From Cyclobacterium sp. (GTDB taxonomy: Bacteria > Bacteroidota > Bacteroidia > Cytophagales > Cyclobacteriaceae), in assembly GCF_014762705.1 (NCBI RefSeq), contig NZ_JABURL010000079.1:1-46670 (forward strand): DNA of 46,670 nt. Reading direction: 5' to 3'. The position numbers and the translations under genes are program-made. Below the pieces are notes generated by a model, which was not told the origin of the DNA, searched no databases, and saw nothing but the letters and a program-made list of their open reading frames with translations. Positions 7,711 through 16,632 of the stretch are shown here, in pieces (position 1 is the stretch's first letter; each line of letters starts with the position of its first letter).

Positions 7711-8278
7711 GATTCAAACGGGATCACATGTTTTCAGCAATATGAAGTCATCGAATGGTACGACCCCGTCGGGGTCGCATTAATCCGTGGAAAACCACAT
7801 TTGCTATAAAAATATGACCTCTTTGAGGTCAGTTTTACATTGGCAATTTTAATCAATTCCAAAGATGCAAATTGATCCCAAAGGGATCGCATGTTTATAG
7901 ATAAATTACGGCATCGAACGGTACGACCCCGTCGGGGTCGTATTAATTCGCACAAGACGACTTGCTATAAACATATGACCTCTTTGAGGTCAATTAGTTC
8001 GTTTACGTCAATATCGATCCCAGCGGGATCAAATGTTTATAGATACATTACGGCGTCGAACGGTACGACCCCGTCGGGGTCGAATTGATTCGTCTATTAC
8101 ACGAATCCTATAAACATTTGACTCTCCGAGGTCTTGTTCTTCATTTTCTGTCCATTCCGATCCCAAGGGGATCGCATGTTTATAGCAACAAGATGTTAAT
8201 GAACGAGACGACCCCGACGGGGTCGCATTTGTTCGGGCGTAAACGCCATTTCTATACACATGTTACCTCTTCGAGGTC
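7711..8278. repeat. array of four three-hairpin composite repeats (REP/BIME-like)
   Basis: Four units lie at 7711-7830, 7874-7991, 8016-8133 and 8159-8278 (118-120 bases each, spacers 43, 24 and 25). Each unit has the same symmetric plan. A GATCCCAAAGGGATC hairpin comes first, then an ATGTTTATAG arm, about 25-30 variable bases, and a strong central hairpin CGACCCCGTCGGGGTCG. About 30 variable bases, the complementary arm CTATAAACAT and a GACCTCTTTGAGGTC hairpin complete it. The first and last units are more diverged in one arm. The variable parts differ between units, so the hairpins appear to be what is conserved. The array lies just downstream of the RAYT gene 3' end, between hsdR and hsdM. 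Short apparent ORFs inside it are products of the repeats. Confidence 0.9.
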
Positions 8279-8323
8279 TGATTTATTACCAATCCGTTTA
8301 ATTATTAAATGGATTGGAATGAA

Positions 8324-8794
8324 TTAATTTTCTATATCATCTATCCATTCAAATAAATATTTTTCTTCGTATTCCACTTGAAACTTTTTCAAAAACCCAA
8401 TGTATTCTTGCTTGAATGTTTTTTTCTTGTGATGCTCTTTTTGATTTTGGATGTAGGCAATCACATTATCTAAAGCGGAATGAGAATAAGAGAATGCCCC
8501 ATAACCCTCTTGCCAATCAAATTTATACTTGACAAATTTCTTTTCTTTGACAAAAGCATTGGATGCCTTTTTAACCTCCCTTACAAGATCGGACAGGCAG
8601 CATGCGGGCTTCATTCCGATTAGGATATGAATATGGTCCGGCATGCCGTTAATTGCAAGCAGTTTCTGATCCTTATTGGTGATGATTCCTGTGATGTATT
8701 TAAATAATTCCTCCTCCCAAGAGGCACCAATCAAACTAGTTCGCCCTTTAACAGCGAATATCACCTGAATATAAATTTGTGAATAGGTGCTCAT
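8324..8794 (-). mobile_element. REP-associated tyrosine transposase (RAYT, Y1/IS200-like)
   Basis: 156-residue Y1-family HUH transposase. The HUH metal-binding motif is HIH in MPDHIHILIG (His54, His56). The catalytic Tyr is in VIAYIQNQKEHH (Tyr114), followed by KKKTFKQEYIGFLKKF as in TnpA of IS200/IS605 and in RAYTs. The protein is full length and intact. It is single-copy in the window, has no tnpB, and its 3' end faces a hairpin array at 7711-8278. That arrangement is the hallmark of RAYT/REP systems, in which the transposase recognises and moves REP hairpins. IS200 proper remains possible, but the adjacent array favours RAYT. It sits between hsdR and hsdM in the same orientation. Confidence 0.88.
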
Positions 8795-8814
8795 AAGCCG
8801 GTCAAATTATTCTT

Positions 8815-11196
8815 TTAAGCTGTCTGATAAATTTCCTTTTCCAATTCTTTTATTGCTTGCTCAAAATCTTTTCCCTTGCCAAATGCCCTGACCAATTCCA
8901 CCGGAGATCCCAATTGGTTGATGGGTTGTATTTTAAGAATAGCTCCCTGTTCGATGGTCGTGATTCCCTCTTGTTCATATTTGTCCAGGAGTGCATTCAG
9001 CACGGCCTGGGCTTTTTCACTGTATTTGGCAAAGTAGTTGCTTTTGCGTACCTGTTCGGCGCGTTCTTTTCGGGTAAGTGCGGGCTGGTCAAAGGCAATA
9101 TGACAGATCAGGTCAAAATCGTCCATTTCTTTCCCAATTTCTTCCCGAAGTGCCTCCAGTAAAATGCCCTGCTCAGCCAATTCTGCCAGTAGAATTTCCT
9201 TCTTCTCAGCTGCTGTCCAGCGCTGAATAAAGGCATCCAAAGACCCGAAATGTTGATCCATATTTTTTCGGGTATAATCTTTCAATGATTCGGTGATCAA
9301 TCGGCCATCTGCTCCAAAATATTGGATTCGCTGATTGATGACAGCTACTTCTACGTCGTTGACATAGTACTTTTTAGGTTCTGCCTCCGGGTCAGGGTCA
9401 GGTATCCCAATACCAGGAGGGGGAGTCTCTAATCCGGGAGGATCAGTATCTTCAATTGAATCAGTATTTTCTTCTTCTTCGGTTTCCGGATACACGGGCG
9501 GTACCGGAGAATCTTCTATTCCAGGTTCGTAGATCTGAACGGGTTCCCCATCGAAATCGGGATCGGCAAAAAGGTTGGTGGCTTTTCGGAAATCCATAAT
9601 GGTAAAAAACAGCTTTCCCTCGGCTTCCCGGATTCTTGTACCTCTTCCTACGATCTGCTTGAATTCCGTCATCGAAGCAATATTCGCTTCAAGTACGATC
9701 AGTTTGACCATTTTGGTATCCATACCCGTAGTTAGCATTTTGGATGTGGTAGCGATGACGGGGAAGCGTTCTTCCACATCCAAAAAGTTATCCAACTCGC
9801 CTTTCCCTATCTCATCATCTCCCGTGATTTTGACCACATAGTAAGGGTGCTTTGTTACTAAATCAGCATTGGCATTGATCAAAGCCTGTCGCATGCGTTG
9901 GGCATGTTCTATATCAATGCAAAAGACAATGGTTTTGGCAAACCTATCGGTTGCTTTTAAGAATTCCGTCACCTTATTTGCGATGAGTTGCGTCCGCTGA
10001 TCGATGACCATTTTACGGTCGTAATCTTTCAGGTTGTAAATCCGGTCTTTGATTTCATGGCCAAATTTGTCCAACATTCCCGAAGATGGTCTCCAACCTT
10101 CATCCAGGTTGGTGGTGATTCTTACGACCTTATAAGGAGCCAGAAAACCATCCATTATCCCCTGTTTGAGTGAATAGGTGTAGACAGGTTCTCCGTAATA
10201 ATCCATATTGGAGATGTCTTTGGTTTCCTTGGGCGTGGCAGTCATACCAATCTGTGTGGCTCCCTGGAAGTAGTCCAGGATTTCCCGCCAGGCGGAGGCT
10301 TCTGAGGCCGAACCCCGGTGGCACTCATCCACTACAATCAGGTCAAAAAAGTCCCTGCTGAATTCTTTGTAGGCATTTTTCTCTTCTTCATTGCTGGTCA
10401 ATCCTTGATACAGCGCAAAGTATATTTGATAAGATTTGTCAATTTTGCGGTTTTTGATGATATGCATGATATCATTTCCAAAAGGGGAGAAGTCCCCGTT
10501 TTTGGTCTGGGTGAGTAAGGCATTTCGATCCGCCAGAAAAAGAATTCGTTTTTTGATCCCTGTTTTCCAAAGTCTCCAGATCAAGTTGAAAGCGGTGTAC
10601 GTTTTTCCTGTTCCGGTAGCCATGACCAGCAGAATTCTATTTTGTCCTTTAGCAATGGATTCAATCGTTCTGTTGACCGCATTGGCCTGATAGTACCTTA
10701 AGTTCATGCCGGAATCATCGACATAATAATCTTGCTCTACGATTTCACGCTCCTTTGGCTTTTCAATATTTTTGAATTTCAGGTATTTTTCCCAAAGCGT
10801 AGTGGGAGAGGGGAATTCATCTAAAGGGATTTCCTTTTCTCTTATATCGGCGTTGGTTTTGTCATGAAAAACAAAAGCATCACCGTTTGAAGTAAAGACA
10901 AAGGGCAATTGAAGTATTTCGGAATATTCCAGTGCTTGCTGCATCCCGGAACCTACTCCTTTCTTATTGTCCTTGGCCTCGATAATGGCAAGAGGGATAT
11001 TGTTTTTGTAATAGAGAATGTAGTCAGCCCTTTTTCTTATTCCACGAGTATGAAGCGCACCTTGAACGATGATTCGTCCGTCGGTAAAAAACACTTCTTC
11101 ACGAATTTGCTTTTGGATATCCCAACCTGCTTTTTTCAGTGCCGGAGTGATGAATTTAGTGCAAATGTCCCTTTCGCTTAGGCCTTTCTTATACAT
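8815..11196 (-). CDS. hsdR: type I restriction endonuclease subunit HsdR
   Basis: ATP-dependent translocase/nuclease subunit, about 793 residues from the ATG at 11196. I prefer this start (MYKKGLSERDICTKFITPAL) because it is the usual beginning of this family. The frame stays open to a TTG at 11316, but those 40 extra residues look like leader sequence. In numbering from 11316, the PD-(D/E)xK nuclease has Asp98 and IIEAK (Glu113, Lys115). Helicase motifs are ATGTGKT (233-239), DECH (330-333) and TATP (359-362). The end has an EcoEI_R_C-type domain (FDQPALTRKERAEQVRKSNY). Near residues 640-690 there is a Pro/Glu/Asp-rich linker. It cuts DNA lacking HsdM/HsdS modification. Confidence 0.95.
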   Translation of the reverse strand: MYKKGLSERDICTKFITPALKKAGWDIQKQIREEVFFTDGRIIVQGALHTRGIRKRADYILYYKNNIPLAIIEAKDNKKGVGSGMQQALEYSEILQLPFVFTSNGDAFVFHDKTNADIREKEIPLDEFPSPTTLWEKYLKFKNIEKPKEREIVEQDYYVDDSGMNLRYYQANAVNRTIESIAKGQNRILLVMATGTGKTYTAFNLIWRLWKTGIKKRILFLADRNALLTQTKNGDFSPFGNDIMHIIKNRKIDKSYQIYFALYQGLTSNEEEKNAYKEFSRDFFDLIVVDECHRGSASEASAWREILDYFQGATQIGMTATPKETKDISNMDYYGEPVYTYSLKQGIMDGFLAPYKVVRITTNLDEGWRPSSGMLDKFGHEIKDRIYNLKDYDRKMVIDQRTQLIANKVTEFLKATDRFAKTIVFCIDIEHAQRMRQALINANADLVTKHPYYVVKITGDDEIGKGELDNFLDVEERFPVIATTSKMLTTGMDTKMVKLIVLEANIASMTEFKQIVGRGTRIREAEGKLFFTIMDFRKATNLFADPDFDGEPVQIYEPGIEDSPVPPVYPETEEEENTDSIEDTDPPGLETPPPGIGIPDPDPEAEPKKYYVNDVEVAVINQRIQYFGADGRLITESLKDYTRKNMDQHFGSLDAFIQRWTAAEKKEILLAELAEQGILLEALREEIGKEMDDFDLICHIAFDQPALTRKERAEQVRKSNYFAKYSEKAQAVLNALLDKYEQEGITTIEQGAILKIQPINQLGSPVELVRAFGKGKDFEQAIKELEKEIYQTA

Positions 11197-11398
11197 TGTA
11201 AAAAAATCGACATTGGATTCATGTCTAAATATATTAGTTAATCCCCTAAAAGAAAATTTATGAGTTGGAATGTGTTGAAAATCTATAGTAGATTTACTCC
11301 TAAATTTTAATAACAAAATAATTAGGTTGTCCTAAGTGGTGAAATAATGTCAGGCAAACAAGGCTCACCAAATACGACATCATTGCAGTAAAAAATTG

Positions 11399-11593
11399 AT
11401 GATGATTTTTATAGGGTTATTGATTTTCATTTCGGGCGCATATCTCTACTTTCGGATTATCCGGAGAGATAAAGTAGGTGTCCATAAATTTAATGCAATT
11501 CATAAGATTGGTAGAAACCTGTTTATTTACGCTCTAATAGTAGTAGGATTTATAACGGTAGTGAGGGAGCTGATTATATGGTTGACATCCTAA
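11399..11593 (+). CDS. small membrane protein, unknown function
   Basis: About 64 residues with two predicted membrane segments: IFIGLLIFISGAYLYF, then a basic loop (RIIRRDKVGVHKFNAIHKIGRN), then LFIYALIVVGFITVV. The ATG codons at 11399 and 11402 are both possible starts. It is followed by a strong hairpin terminator at 11618-11640. I do not recognise a family. It could be a small holin-like or generic inner-membrane protein, but nothing supports a specific role. Confidence 0.55.
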   Translation: MMIFIGLLIFISGAYLYFRIIRRDKVGVHKFNAIHKIGRNLFIYALIVVGFITVVRELIIWLTS

Positions 11594-11617
11594 AAGGTAG
11601 AGCAAGTTTTTAAAAAA

Positions 11618-11640
11618 AAAGCCCGGCAAGTCCGGGCTTT
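11618..11640. terminator. bidirectional rho-independent terminator
   Basis: The stem AAAGCCCGG / CCGGGCTTT has a 5-base loop (CAAGT). It is flanked by a run of A on the left and T on the right, so it works in both directions. It ends the small membrane protein gene and would also stop transcription coming from the degenerate minus-strand tail. Confidence 0.85.
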
Positions 11641-11646
11641 TCGAAT

Positions 11647-11850
11647 TTATAGCGCTGCCACATTTTTCTGGAAGAAGTCTTTGAATTTTTTGTTGGTGAG
11701 CATCTTGTCGATGAATTTGAAGATGGGCTTCCTGTGCTCTTAATCGAGCAGTAGGATAAGTCTTAGCTGTTAGACAGCGGTAAAGACAAGGTCATAGGTA
11801 AGCCGCCGTTCGTCACCGTGAAAGGACAAAAAGCAAGGCCTGCCTGCTGG
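11647..11850 (-). pseudogene. degenerate C-terminal coding tail
   Basis: On the minus strand one frame runs, with two in-frame TAA codons, through FLSFHGDERRLTYDLVFTAV, then QLRLILLLD, then EHRKPIFKFIDKMLTNKK and FKDFFQKNVAAL before the final stop at 11649-11647. The composition is clearly protein-like, and the terminator at 11618-11640 sits 7 bases beyond it as expected for a former gene end. I do not recognise the family; a transposase or other island gene is possible. The upstream limit is approximate because no start remains. Confidence 0.5.
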
Positions 11851-11874
11851 ATCAGCCTTTCTTGGAGCTTCCCA

Positions 11875-13068
11875 TTACTCCCTCACTTGTTCAAACACAA
11901 AAACCCCTTTCTTGTTGGCCACCACCACATCGATCAACCCATTGCCATTAAAATCGGCTGTAATCACATGTACCCCAACACCGGAGTCTTTATCGATCAC
12001 CTGCTGGGTCCATTGGGGTTCCGGTCCCGGGGTAAAGGCGTACCAGGATAAATAGGGCGTGTCGTATTCGCCGGGATCATTGCCCATATGGGCAAAGTAC
12101 CGTTTGCCAGTTACCAGGTCCGGATGCCCGTCCCCATTCATATCGACCAGTTCCAGTCCATGGGTTTGGGTAAAAGAATCGTCAATCAGGTGGGTTTCCC
12201 ATTGTCCCGATTTTTTTTGTTCGTGCCACCAGATACCCAATTTATGGGCGGAGGAGGAAACCACATCCGGGAGACCGTCTTCATTAAAATCCTGCACATA
12301 CATTTGTGCTGCCGGTTCCCCCAGATTAGCAGCATGAAATTCCCAGGGGCCTTTGGTAGGGTCTTCGGGTGCTTCCCACCAGCCCCCGGTGATGAGCAGG
12401 TCCTTTCTCCCATCCCCATTGATATCCCCCATCCCCAGGCCGTGGGAAAATTGGGCAGTTCCCGGACTTTTCTTTTCACTGATCGGGTATTTTTTCCATG
12501 CCAGATCATCCGGGCGGGAAGGTGCCCTGAACCAGACCATTTCTCCCGTCTCCGGAATGCTGCCTACAAGGTCCTTGATGCCGTCTTTGTCCACATCGAA
12601 AAACCCTGCAGATTCATTGCCTAGCGATTCGTGAATCAGGTGGACCTCCCAGTGACCGGGTTTGTTTTTTGGATTTTCAAACCATTGTACCTCTTTACCG
12701 GGAAAGCCAATGCGGACAAAATCAACCCATCCGTCCTGATTGACATCCATGCCATAACTGATAAAGGCATTGCTGTAACCCTTGTCGTACTGGAATTCCT
12801 GTGGCACTTCCAGTTCGTGTGGGGTCCAATCCGGTGCCTCAAACCAATAGGCCCCGGCCATTACGTCCATCAATCCATCCTGATTGACATCGCCTATGGC
12901 TGCTCCTTCTGCCAGGAAGGTATTGCTTAGGGTATGTTTCCGAAACGAAATCTCGGAAGCTGGAACACCGGATGCATCCTGCCCCATAGAGGGTGGGAGC
13001 AAAATCGTTCCAATCAGGATGATTAGTGATGCTGCAATTTTGCTGGATAGGGGGGCTGGAATAAACAT
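11875..13068 (-). CDS. secreted FG-GAP/VCBS repeat protein
   Basis: 397 residues. A signal peptide is visible (IAASLIILIGTILLPPSMGQ, residues ~11-30). About seven calcium-binding FG-GAP/VCBS repeats follow, each with a D-x-N/D-x-D/N-G core: DVNQDGLMDVMAG, DVNQDGWVDF, DVDKDGIKDLVG, DINGDGRKDLLITGG, DFNEDGLPDVV, DMNGDGHPDLVTG and DFNGNGLIDVVVA. They are predicted to fold as a seven-bladed beta-propeller. The start codon is one base after the stop of the upstream heme-dehydrogenase gene, so the two are almost certainly cotranscribed and coupled. It acts in the periplasm or at the surface, probably in carbohydrate or protein binding; the substrate is unknown. Confidence 0.88.
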   Translation of the reverse strand: MFIPAPLSSKIAASLIILIGTILLPPSMGQDASGVPASEISFRKHTLSNTFLAEGAAIGDVNQDGLMDVMAGAYWFEAPDWTPHELEVPQEFQYDKGYSNAFISYGMDVNQDGWVDFVRIGFPGKEVQWFENPKNKPGHWEVHLIHESLGNESAGFFDVDKDGIKDLVGSIPETGEMVWFRAPSRPDDLAWKKYPISEKKSPGTAQFSHGLGMGDINGDGRKDLLITGGWWEAPEDPTKGPWEFHAANLGEPAAQMYVQDFNEDGLPDVVSSSAHKLGIWWHEQKKSGQWETHLIDDSFTQTHGLELVDMNGDGHPDLVTGKRYFAHMGNDPGEYDTPYLSWYAFTPGPEPQWTQQVIDKDSGVGVHVITADFNGNGLIDVVVANKKGVFVFEQVRE

Positions 13069-13069
13069 C

Positions 13070-16000
13070 TTATCTAAGGCTAAGTAGGTAATTCATTAAA
13101 TCGTTGAACTGTTCCTGATTCAATGTAGTGCTGAAATAATCGGGCATCAGGGTAATGGTGGAGGCGGTTTGTTCGGCAATATCGTTTTTGGGAACCGAAA
13201 ATTCCTGTCCGCTCTGGTCTGCCATCACGATTACCTGCCCTTCCTCCCGTCTGAAGAGCCCGGAGCGGGTTTGGCCATTTTTGAGTTTTAAGGTATAGGT
13301 ACGGAAGTTTTCGGAAATGTTTCGATTCGGATCCAATACTTTGGTAGCCAGGGCAGTTAGCCCCCAATTGCCAATGCCGTCCAATTGGGGGCCGATCATG
13401 GCTCCGCCTTCTTCAATCCGGTGGCACATGCTGCAATGCTGCTCATACAATGTCCGTCCGGAGAGTACTTGTCCATTGCCTTGCTCAAAGTTTTCTACCC
13501 GTTCTGCAATCAGCTGCTGCCTTTCTTCGCTGATAGGTAATAAATTTTCCGTCAGCAGTTGAAAAGCTTCTAGTTGTACCTCCGAAGCATTGGCCAGGAA
13601 GTTTTCTTCTACGGTTCTTTGTTTTAAAATTCTGGCAGGTGCTTTTCCAGCTCTTATGATGGCTATCAAGTCACTTTTCCCTTCCCTGTTGGTAGCAAGT
13701 AGGGCTGCGATGGTTTCCTGTAATTCCTGTGGGGCATTGTTCATTCCCTCACCGAGTATTTCCCTGGTTTGTTGGCTTTGATCCATATTCAGGACCGTTG
13801 CTATCTTTTGGCGAAAACTCAAGGTGTTTTCAATATTGTACAGGTTTTTTTGCAGAAAGCTGGCCTGGCTTTTGGGTTCGGTTTCCATCAAGGCTCTGGC
13901 GGCAGCAATGCGGACATTTTCGTCCAGATAATTTTTATCGACCAATGATTGAAGGCGAGGAATGTGGGATTTTATTCGTAGCTGTCTGGAAATTTCAGTG
14001 GCGAAATTCAACTGATCAATTTCTGATTCAGACCAGTTGTTGGATTTGTCCGTTAAATCACTGAGTATTTTATCGCTAAGGGTTAGATTCCAGTTTTTGA
14101 CCGGTTCAGGCCAATCCATCCCCTGAAAGGTTAATCCCTGGTTCAGGGCTTTAGCTTTCTGGTAGTCGAATATACCATGACTCTTTAATTTTTGGGCAAG
14201 CTGAACCACCATTTCCATTCTCGAGGCTGGAAGATTACTTGCTATGGCTGTGAGATAGGGCAGAACCCGTTTTTCAGGAGGGCTTTGGTTTTGCAGGTAG
14301 CGCAACAAATACTCCCCTGCTATTCGGGATTGCACATCTGAAAAAACCAGGGCTGTCATTTCCACCTCCTCACCTGTCCATGACTCACCAGCCAGAACTG
14401 TAGCGATTTCCGCTTGCTGTGCATGCCTGAAAAGGGCATGTTTTAGCGCATACTTTAAATGACTATCCAGATCATTGGTTTGGAGCAGGCTGCTCATTAT
14501 GGGCCGGACCATGGCCGGGTCATGGTGTATGATTAGGTTTTCGGCTGCCACCCTTCTGATATGTGCCTGATCATCTTCCAATCCGTTTCGGGTCCATTCA
14601 AAATGTTGGGGACTGAACTCCCGGCGGTCGCCAAGAATTCGGTGTGCATGAATCCTCACCAATAAATCCGGGTGTTGCAGGGCTTTTTCCAGGTTCTCTC
14701 CATCCAGTTCCTCTAACCGGTGAAGTGCCCATAATCCCTGAACCAATTGTCTCGATGGCGTTTTTTTATGGTTGACAATTTTCTGAATGGCAGGCAGTGC
14801 TTCCTTTCCGTATCTGTCTACCAACTCATCCGTAGCCACCATTCTTGTGTGTAGTACCCTGTCTTTCAAAGCTTCGATTAATCTTGCCATGCTTGCCTGA
14901 GACCAATCAATGACTTCTTTTTCCTGTCCATTATAGGTGATTTTCCAAATTCTTCCGCTGTTTCGGTCCCTTTCAGGATGATCCAGTGGCACCTCATAAT
15001 GGCCGATGATGCTGTTGTAAAAATCAGCGATGTAAAGTGCTCCATCAGGACCTACCTTAATATCCACCGGCCTGAACCAGGGGTCCTTGCTGACCAAAAA
15101 ATCAGCTTGTCTGGTAGCTTTTGGACTGGATCCGTTAAAACTTATGGTACTTCGACTGATCCTGCAGGTGACCACATCACCGGAATAAAAGCTGTTTTGA
15201 TAAGCTTCCGGAAATTGATTGTCCGTGTAATAAACAAGACCTGACAAGGCGGTGGAATTGAGTCCGTAGTCCATCATGGTGGGGGCAAATCCCAGGTTAG
15301 GTTCCTTTTTGCCCCATTGGGTATAATTTCCATCCTTGATCAGCTGATAAATAGGCAGGGTATGGCAATCTGCAGAATAGTGGTAGCCCAATTCGTCCAG
15401 GTCAGACCCGAAGGGATTGATTCTTCCATCGCTGGATTTTTCTACCCGGTTTCCATCTGCTGTAAACCGGAAGGTATTACCCGATACCATTCGGATGGAA
15501 TCTCCATCATTACCGGCAATAGTGGAAACATTGCTGAACCCATGAGAGGCATGTATCCAACCATCCAGGCCCCTGAAAAGGTTATTGACCATGCCATGGG
15601 TATCTTTGGTTTCGAAAGGCCCCAGCAGGACCTCCCTTTTATCAGCACGGTCATCCCCATCCAAATCATAAAACCGGTAAATGTTGGGAATGCTGAATCC
15701 TATTGCCCCTCCTTTTATAGGTTGGATACCAATGGGAATATTCAGGTCATCAGCAAAATGAGTGATCTTATCCGCCTTCCCATCACCATTGCTGTCTTCC
15801 AAAATACTAATCCGGTCGCTTCCTTCTCCTTCTCCAGCTTTAATGGGATATTCCGATGACTGACTTACCCAAAGCCTGCCTTTTTCATCAAATGCCATAT
15901 TGATGGGTTTACTGATATCAGGCTCAGATGCAAATAGGGTAACTTCAAAGCCAGGGGGAAGGATGAAATCAGCCTTCTCCTCCTCAGGACTTTGGAATTT

Positions 16001-16162
16001 TGTGGTTCTGACATGCTCGGCATATATGGGATCAGGACTTTCTTCTACGTAGGTAGAGACCTGTTCCCGGGGAAGTTCCACAGTTGAAGGGGCTGGTTTG
16101 GGTTGCTGGCAGGCATGTAGTACCAACAGCAATCCTATTAAAGGTAATTTTTGGGTTTTCAT
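13070..16162 (-). CDS. lipoprotein NHL/HEAT dehydrogenase with cytochrome c domain
   Basis: About 1030 residues. I prefer the ATG at 16162 (MKTQKLPLIGLLLVLHAC) because it places a lipoprotein signal with Cys right at the start; another ATG lies at 16201. Order of parts: a PQQ/NHL-type beta-propeller like the 'membrane-bound dehydrogenase' domain (FILPPGFEVTLFASEPDI, DGRLWVSQSSEYP, GPDGALYIADFYN); HEAT-like helical repeats over roughly residues 450-850; and a C-terminal cytochrome c/heme-binding domain with CSMCH and a downstream Met region. Such proteins are common in polysaccharide-degrading Bacteroidota and Planctomycetes and are thought to oxidise sugars at the outer membrane. The exact substrate is not known. 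It heads a two-gene operon with the FG-GAP protein. Confidence 0.9.
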   Translation of the reverse strand: MKTQKLPLIGLLLVLHACQQPKPAPSTVELPREQVSTYVEESPDPIYAEHVRTTKFQSPEEEKADFILPPGFEVTLFASEPDISKPINMAFDEKGRLWVSQSSEYPIKAGEGEGSDRISILEDSNGDGKADKITHFADDLNIPIGIQPIKGGAIGFSIPNIYRFYDLDGDDRADKREVLLGPFETKDTHGMVNNLFRGLDGWIHASHGFSNVSTIAGNDGDSIRMVSGNTFRFTADGNRVEKSSDGRINPFGSDLDELGYHYSADCHTLPIYQLIKDGNYTQWGKKEPNLGFAPTMMDYGLNSTALSGLVYYTDNQFPEAYQNSFYSGDVVTCRISRSTISFNGSSPKATRQADFLVSKDPWFRPVDIKVGPDGALYIADFYNSIIGHYEVPLDHPERDRNSGRIWKITYNGQEKEVIDWSQASMARLIEALKDRVLHTRMVATDELVDRYGKEALPAIQKIVNHKKTPSRQLVQGLWALHRLEELDGENLEKALQHPDLLVRIHAHRILGDRREFSPQHFEWTRNGLEDDQAHIRRVAAENLIIHHDPAMVRPIMSSLLQTNDLDSHLKYALKHALFRHAQQAEIATVLAGESWTGEEVEMTALVFSDVQSRIAGEYLLRYLQNQSPPEKRVLPYLTAIASNLPASRMEMVVQLAQKLKSHGIFDYQKAKALNQGLTFQGMDWPEPVKNWNLTLSDKILSDLTDKSNNWSESEIDQLNFATEISRQLRIKSHIPRLQSLVDKNYLDENVRIAAARALMETEPKSQASFLQKNLYNIENTLSFRQKIATVLNMDQSQQTREILGEGMNNAPQELQETIAALLATNREGKSDLIAIIRAGKAPARILKQRTVEENFLANASEVQLEAFQLLTENLLPISEERQQLIAERVENFEQGNGQVLSGRTLYEQHCSMCHRIEEGGAMIGPQLDGIGNWGLTALATKVLDPNRNISENFRTYTLKLKNGQTRSGLFRREEGQVIVMADQSGQEFSVPKNDIAEQTASTITLMPDYFSTTLNQEQFNDLMNYLLSLR

Positions 16163-16289
16163 TTCGCAATGCTGAGAAAAAGGTAATAATCCTTTCAACA
16201 TAAGCTTTATTCCTCAAACATACAACAAACCGGGATTTCCTTTTTATTAATGGTAAAGAAAAATGAACTTTTTCCTGTTTTAATTGTCG

Positions 16290-16478
16290 CTAACTCCTGT
16301 CTTTTGTTGTTTTTAAAAGGCCTAATCCTGAACTAAAAAATACAAAGCCCAATACGAAGAGGACCAAAATGGTTTTCCAGTCAGCATCTTCAGGTACTAA
16401 AAAAAGGTAGGACCCGTAAACCAATGCGCCTAATCCGAGTATGGTCAATAAGGGTCCAAATATGCGTTTAAAATTCAT
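16290..16478 (-). CDS. small two-TM membrane protein
   Basis: 62 residues with two hydrophobic segments (ILGLGALVYGSYLFLV and ILVLFVLGFVFFSSGLGLL) separated by PEDADWKT, and a charged C-terminus (KTTKDRS). Small proteins of this layout are frequent in Cytophagales, but I cannot name a family. It lies upstream of the dehydrogenase operon on the same strand with a ~90-base gap. Confidence 0.6.
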   Translation of the reverse strand: MNFKRIFGPLLTILGLGALVYGSYLFLVPEDADWKTILVLFVLGFVFFSSGLGLLKTTKDRS

Positions 16479-16632
16479 AACAATTTTTTAAAACTTAATT
16501 CTCAAAAATACTGCCAATGTTCCCGATATCCCAAAGTCAACCAGGTAGAAAGGCGAAAACCTTTTTGCTTACAAATTAAAATGACATACAATACAACAGT
16601 GCAACTTGCGTCTGAATCCGCATCGGCACCCA

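Noticed and set aside
7711-8278. CRISPR array
   Set aside because: Units are 118-120 bases and internally palindromic with three hairpins, spacers are only 24-43 bases and are not the unique part, and no cas genes are present.
7734-8327. Short ORFs on both strands inside the repeat array
   Set aside because: They consist of the translated hairpins (RPRRGR and TPSGS-type repeats) and have no homology pattern or start signals.
11197-11316. Longer HsdR start (TTG at 11316)
   Set aside because: The 40 extra residues look like non-coding leader; the family normally begins at the MYKKGLSERD-type position.
15317-15859. A 180-codon plus-strand open frame
   Set aside because: It lies opposite the beta-propeller dehydrogenase, and its composition reads as antisense of coding sequence.
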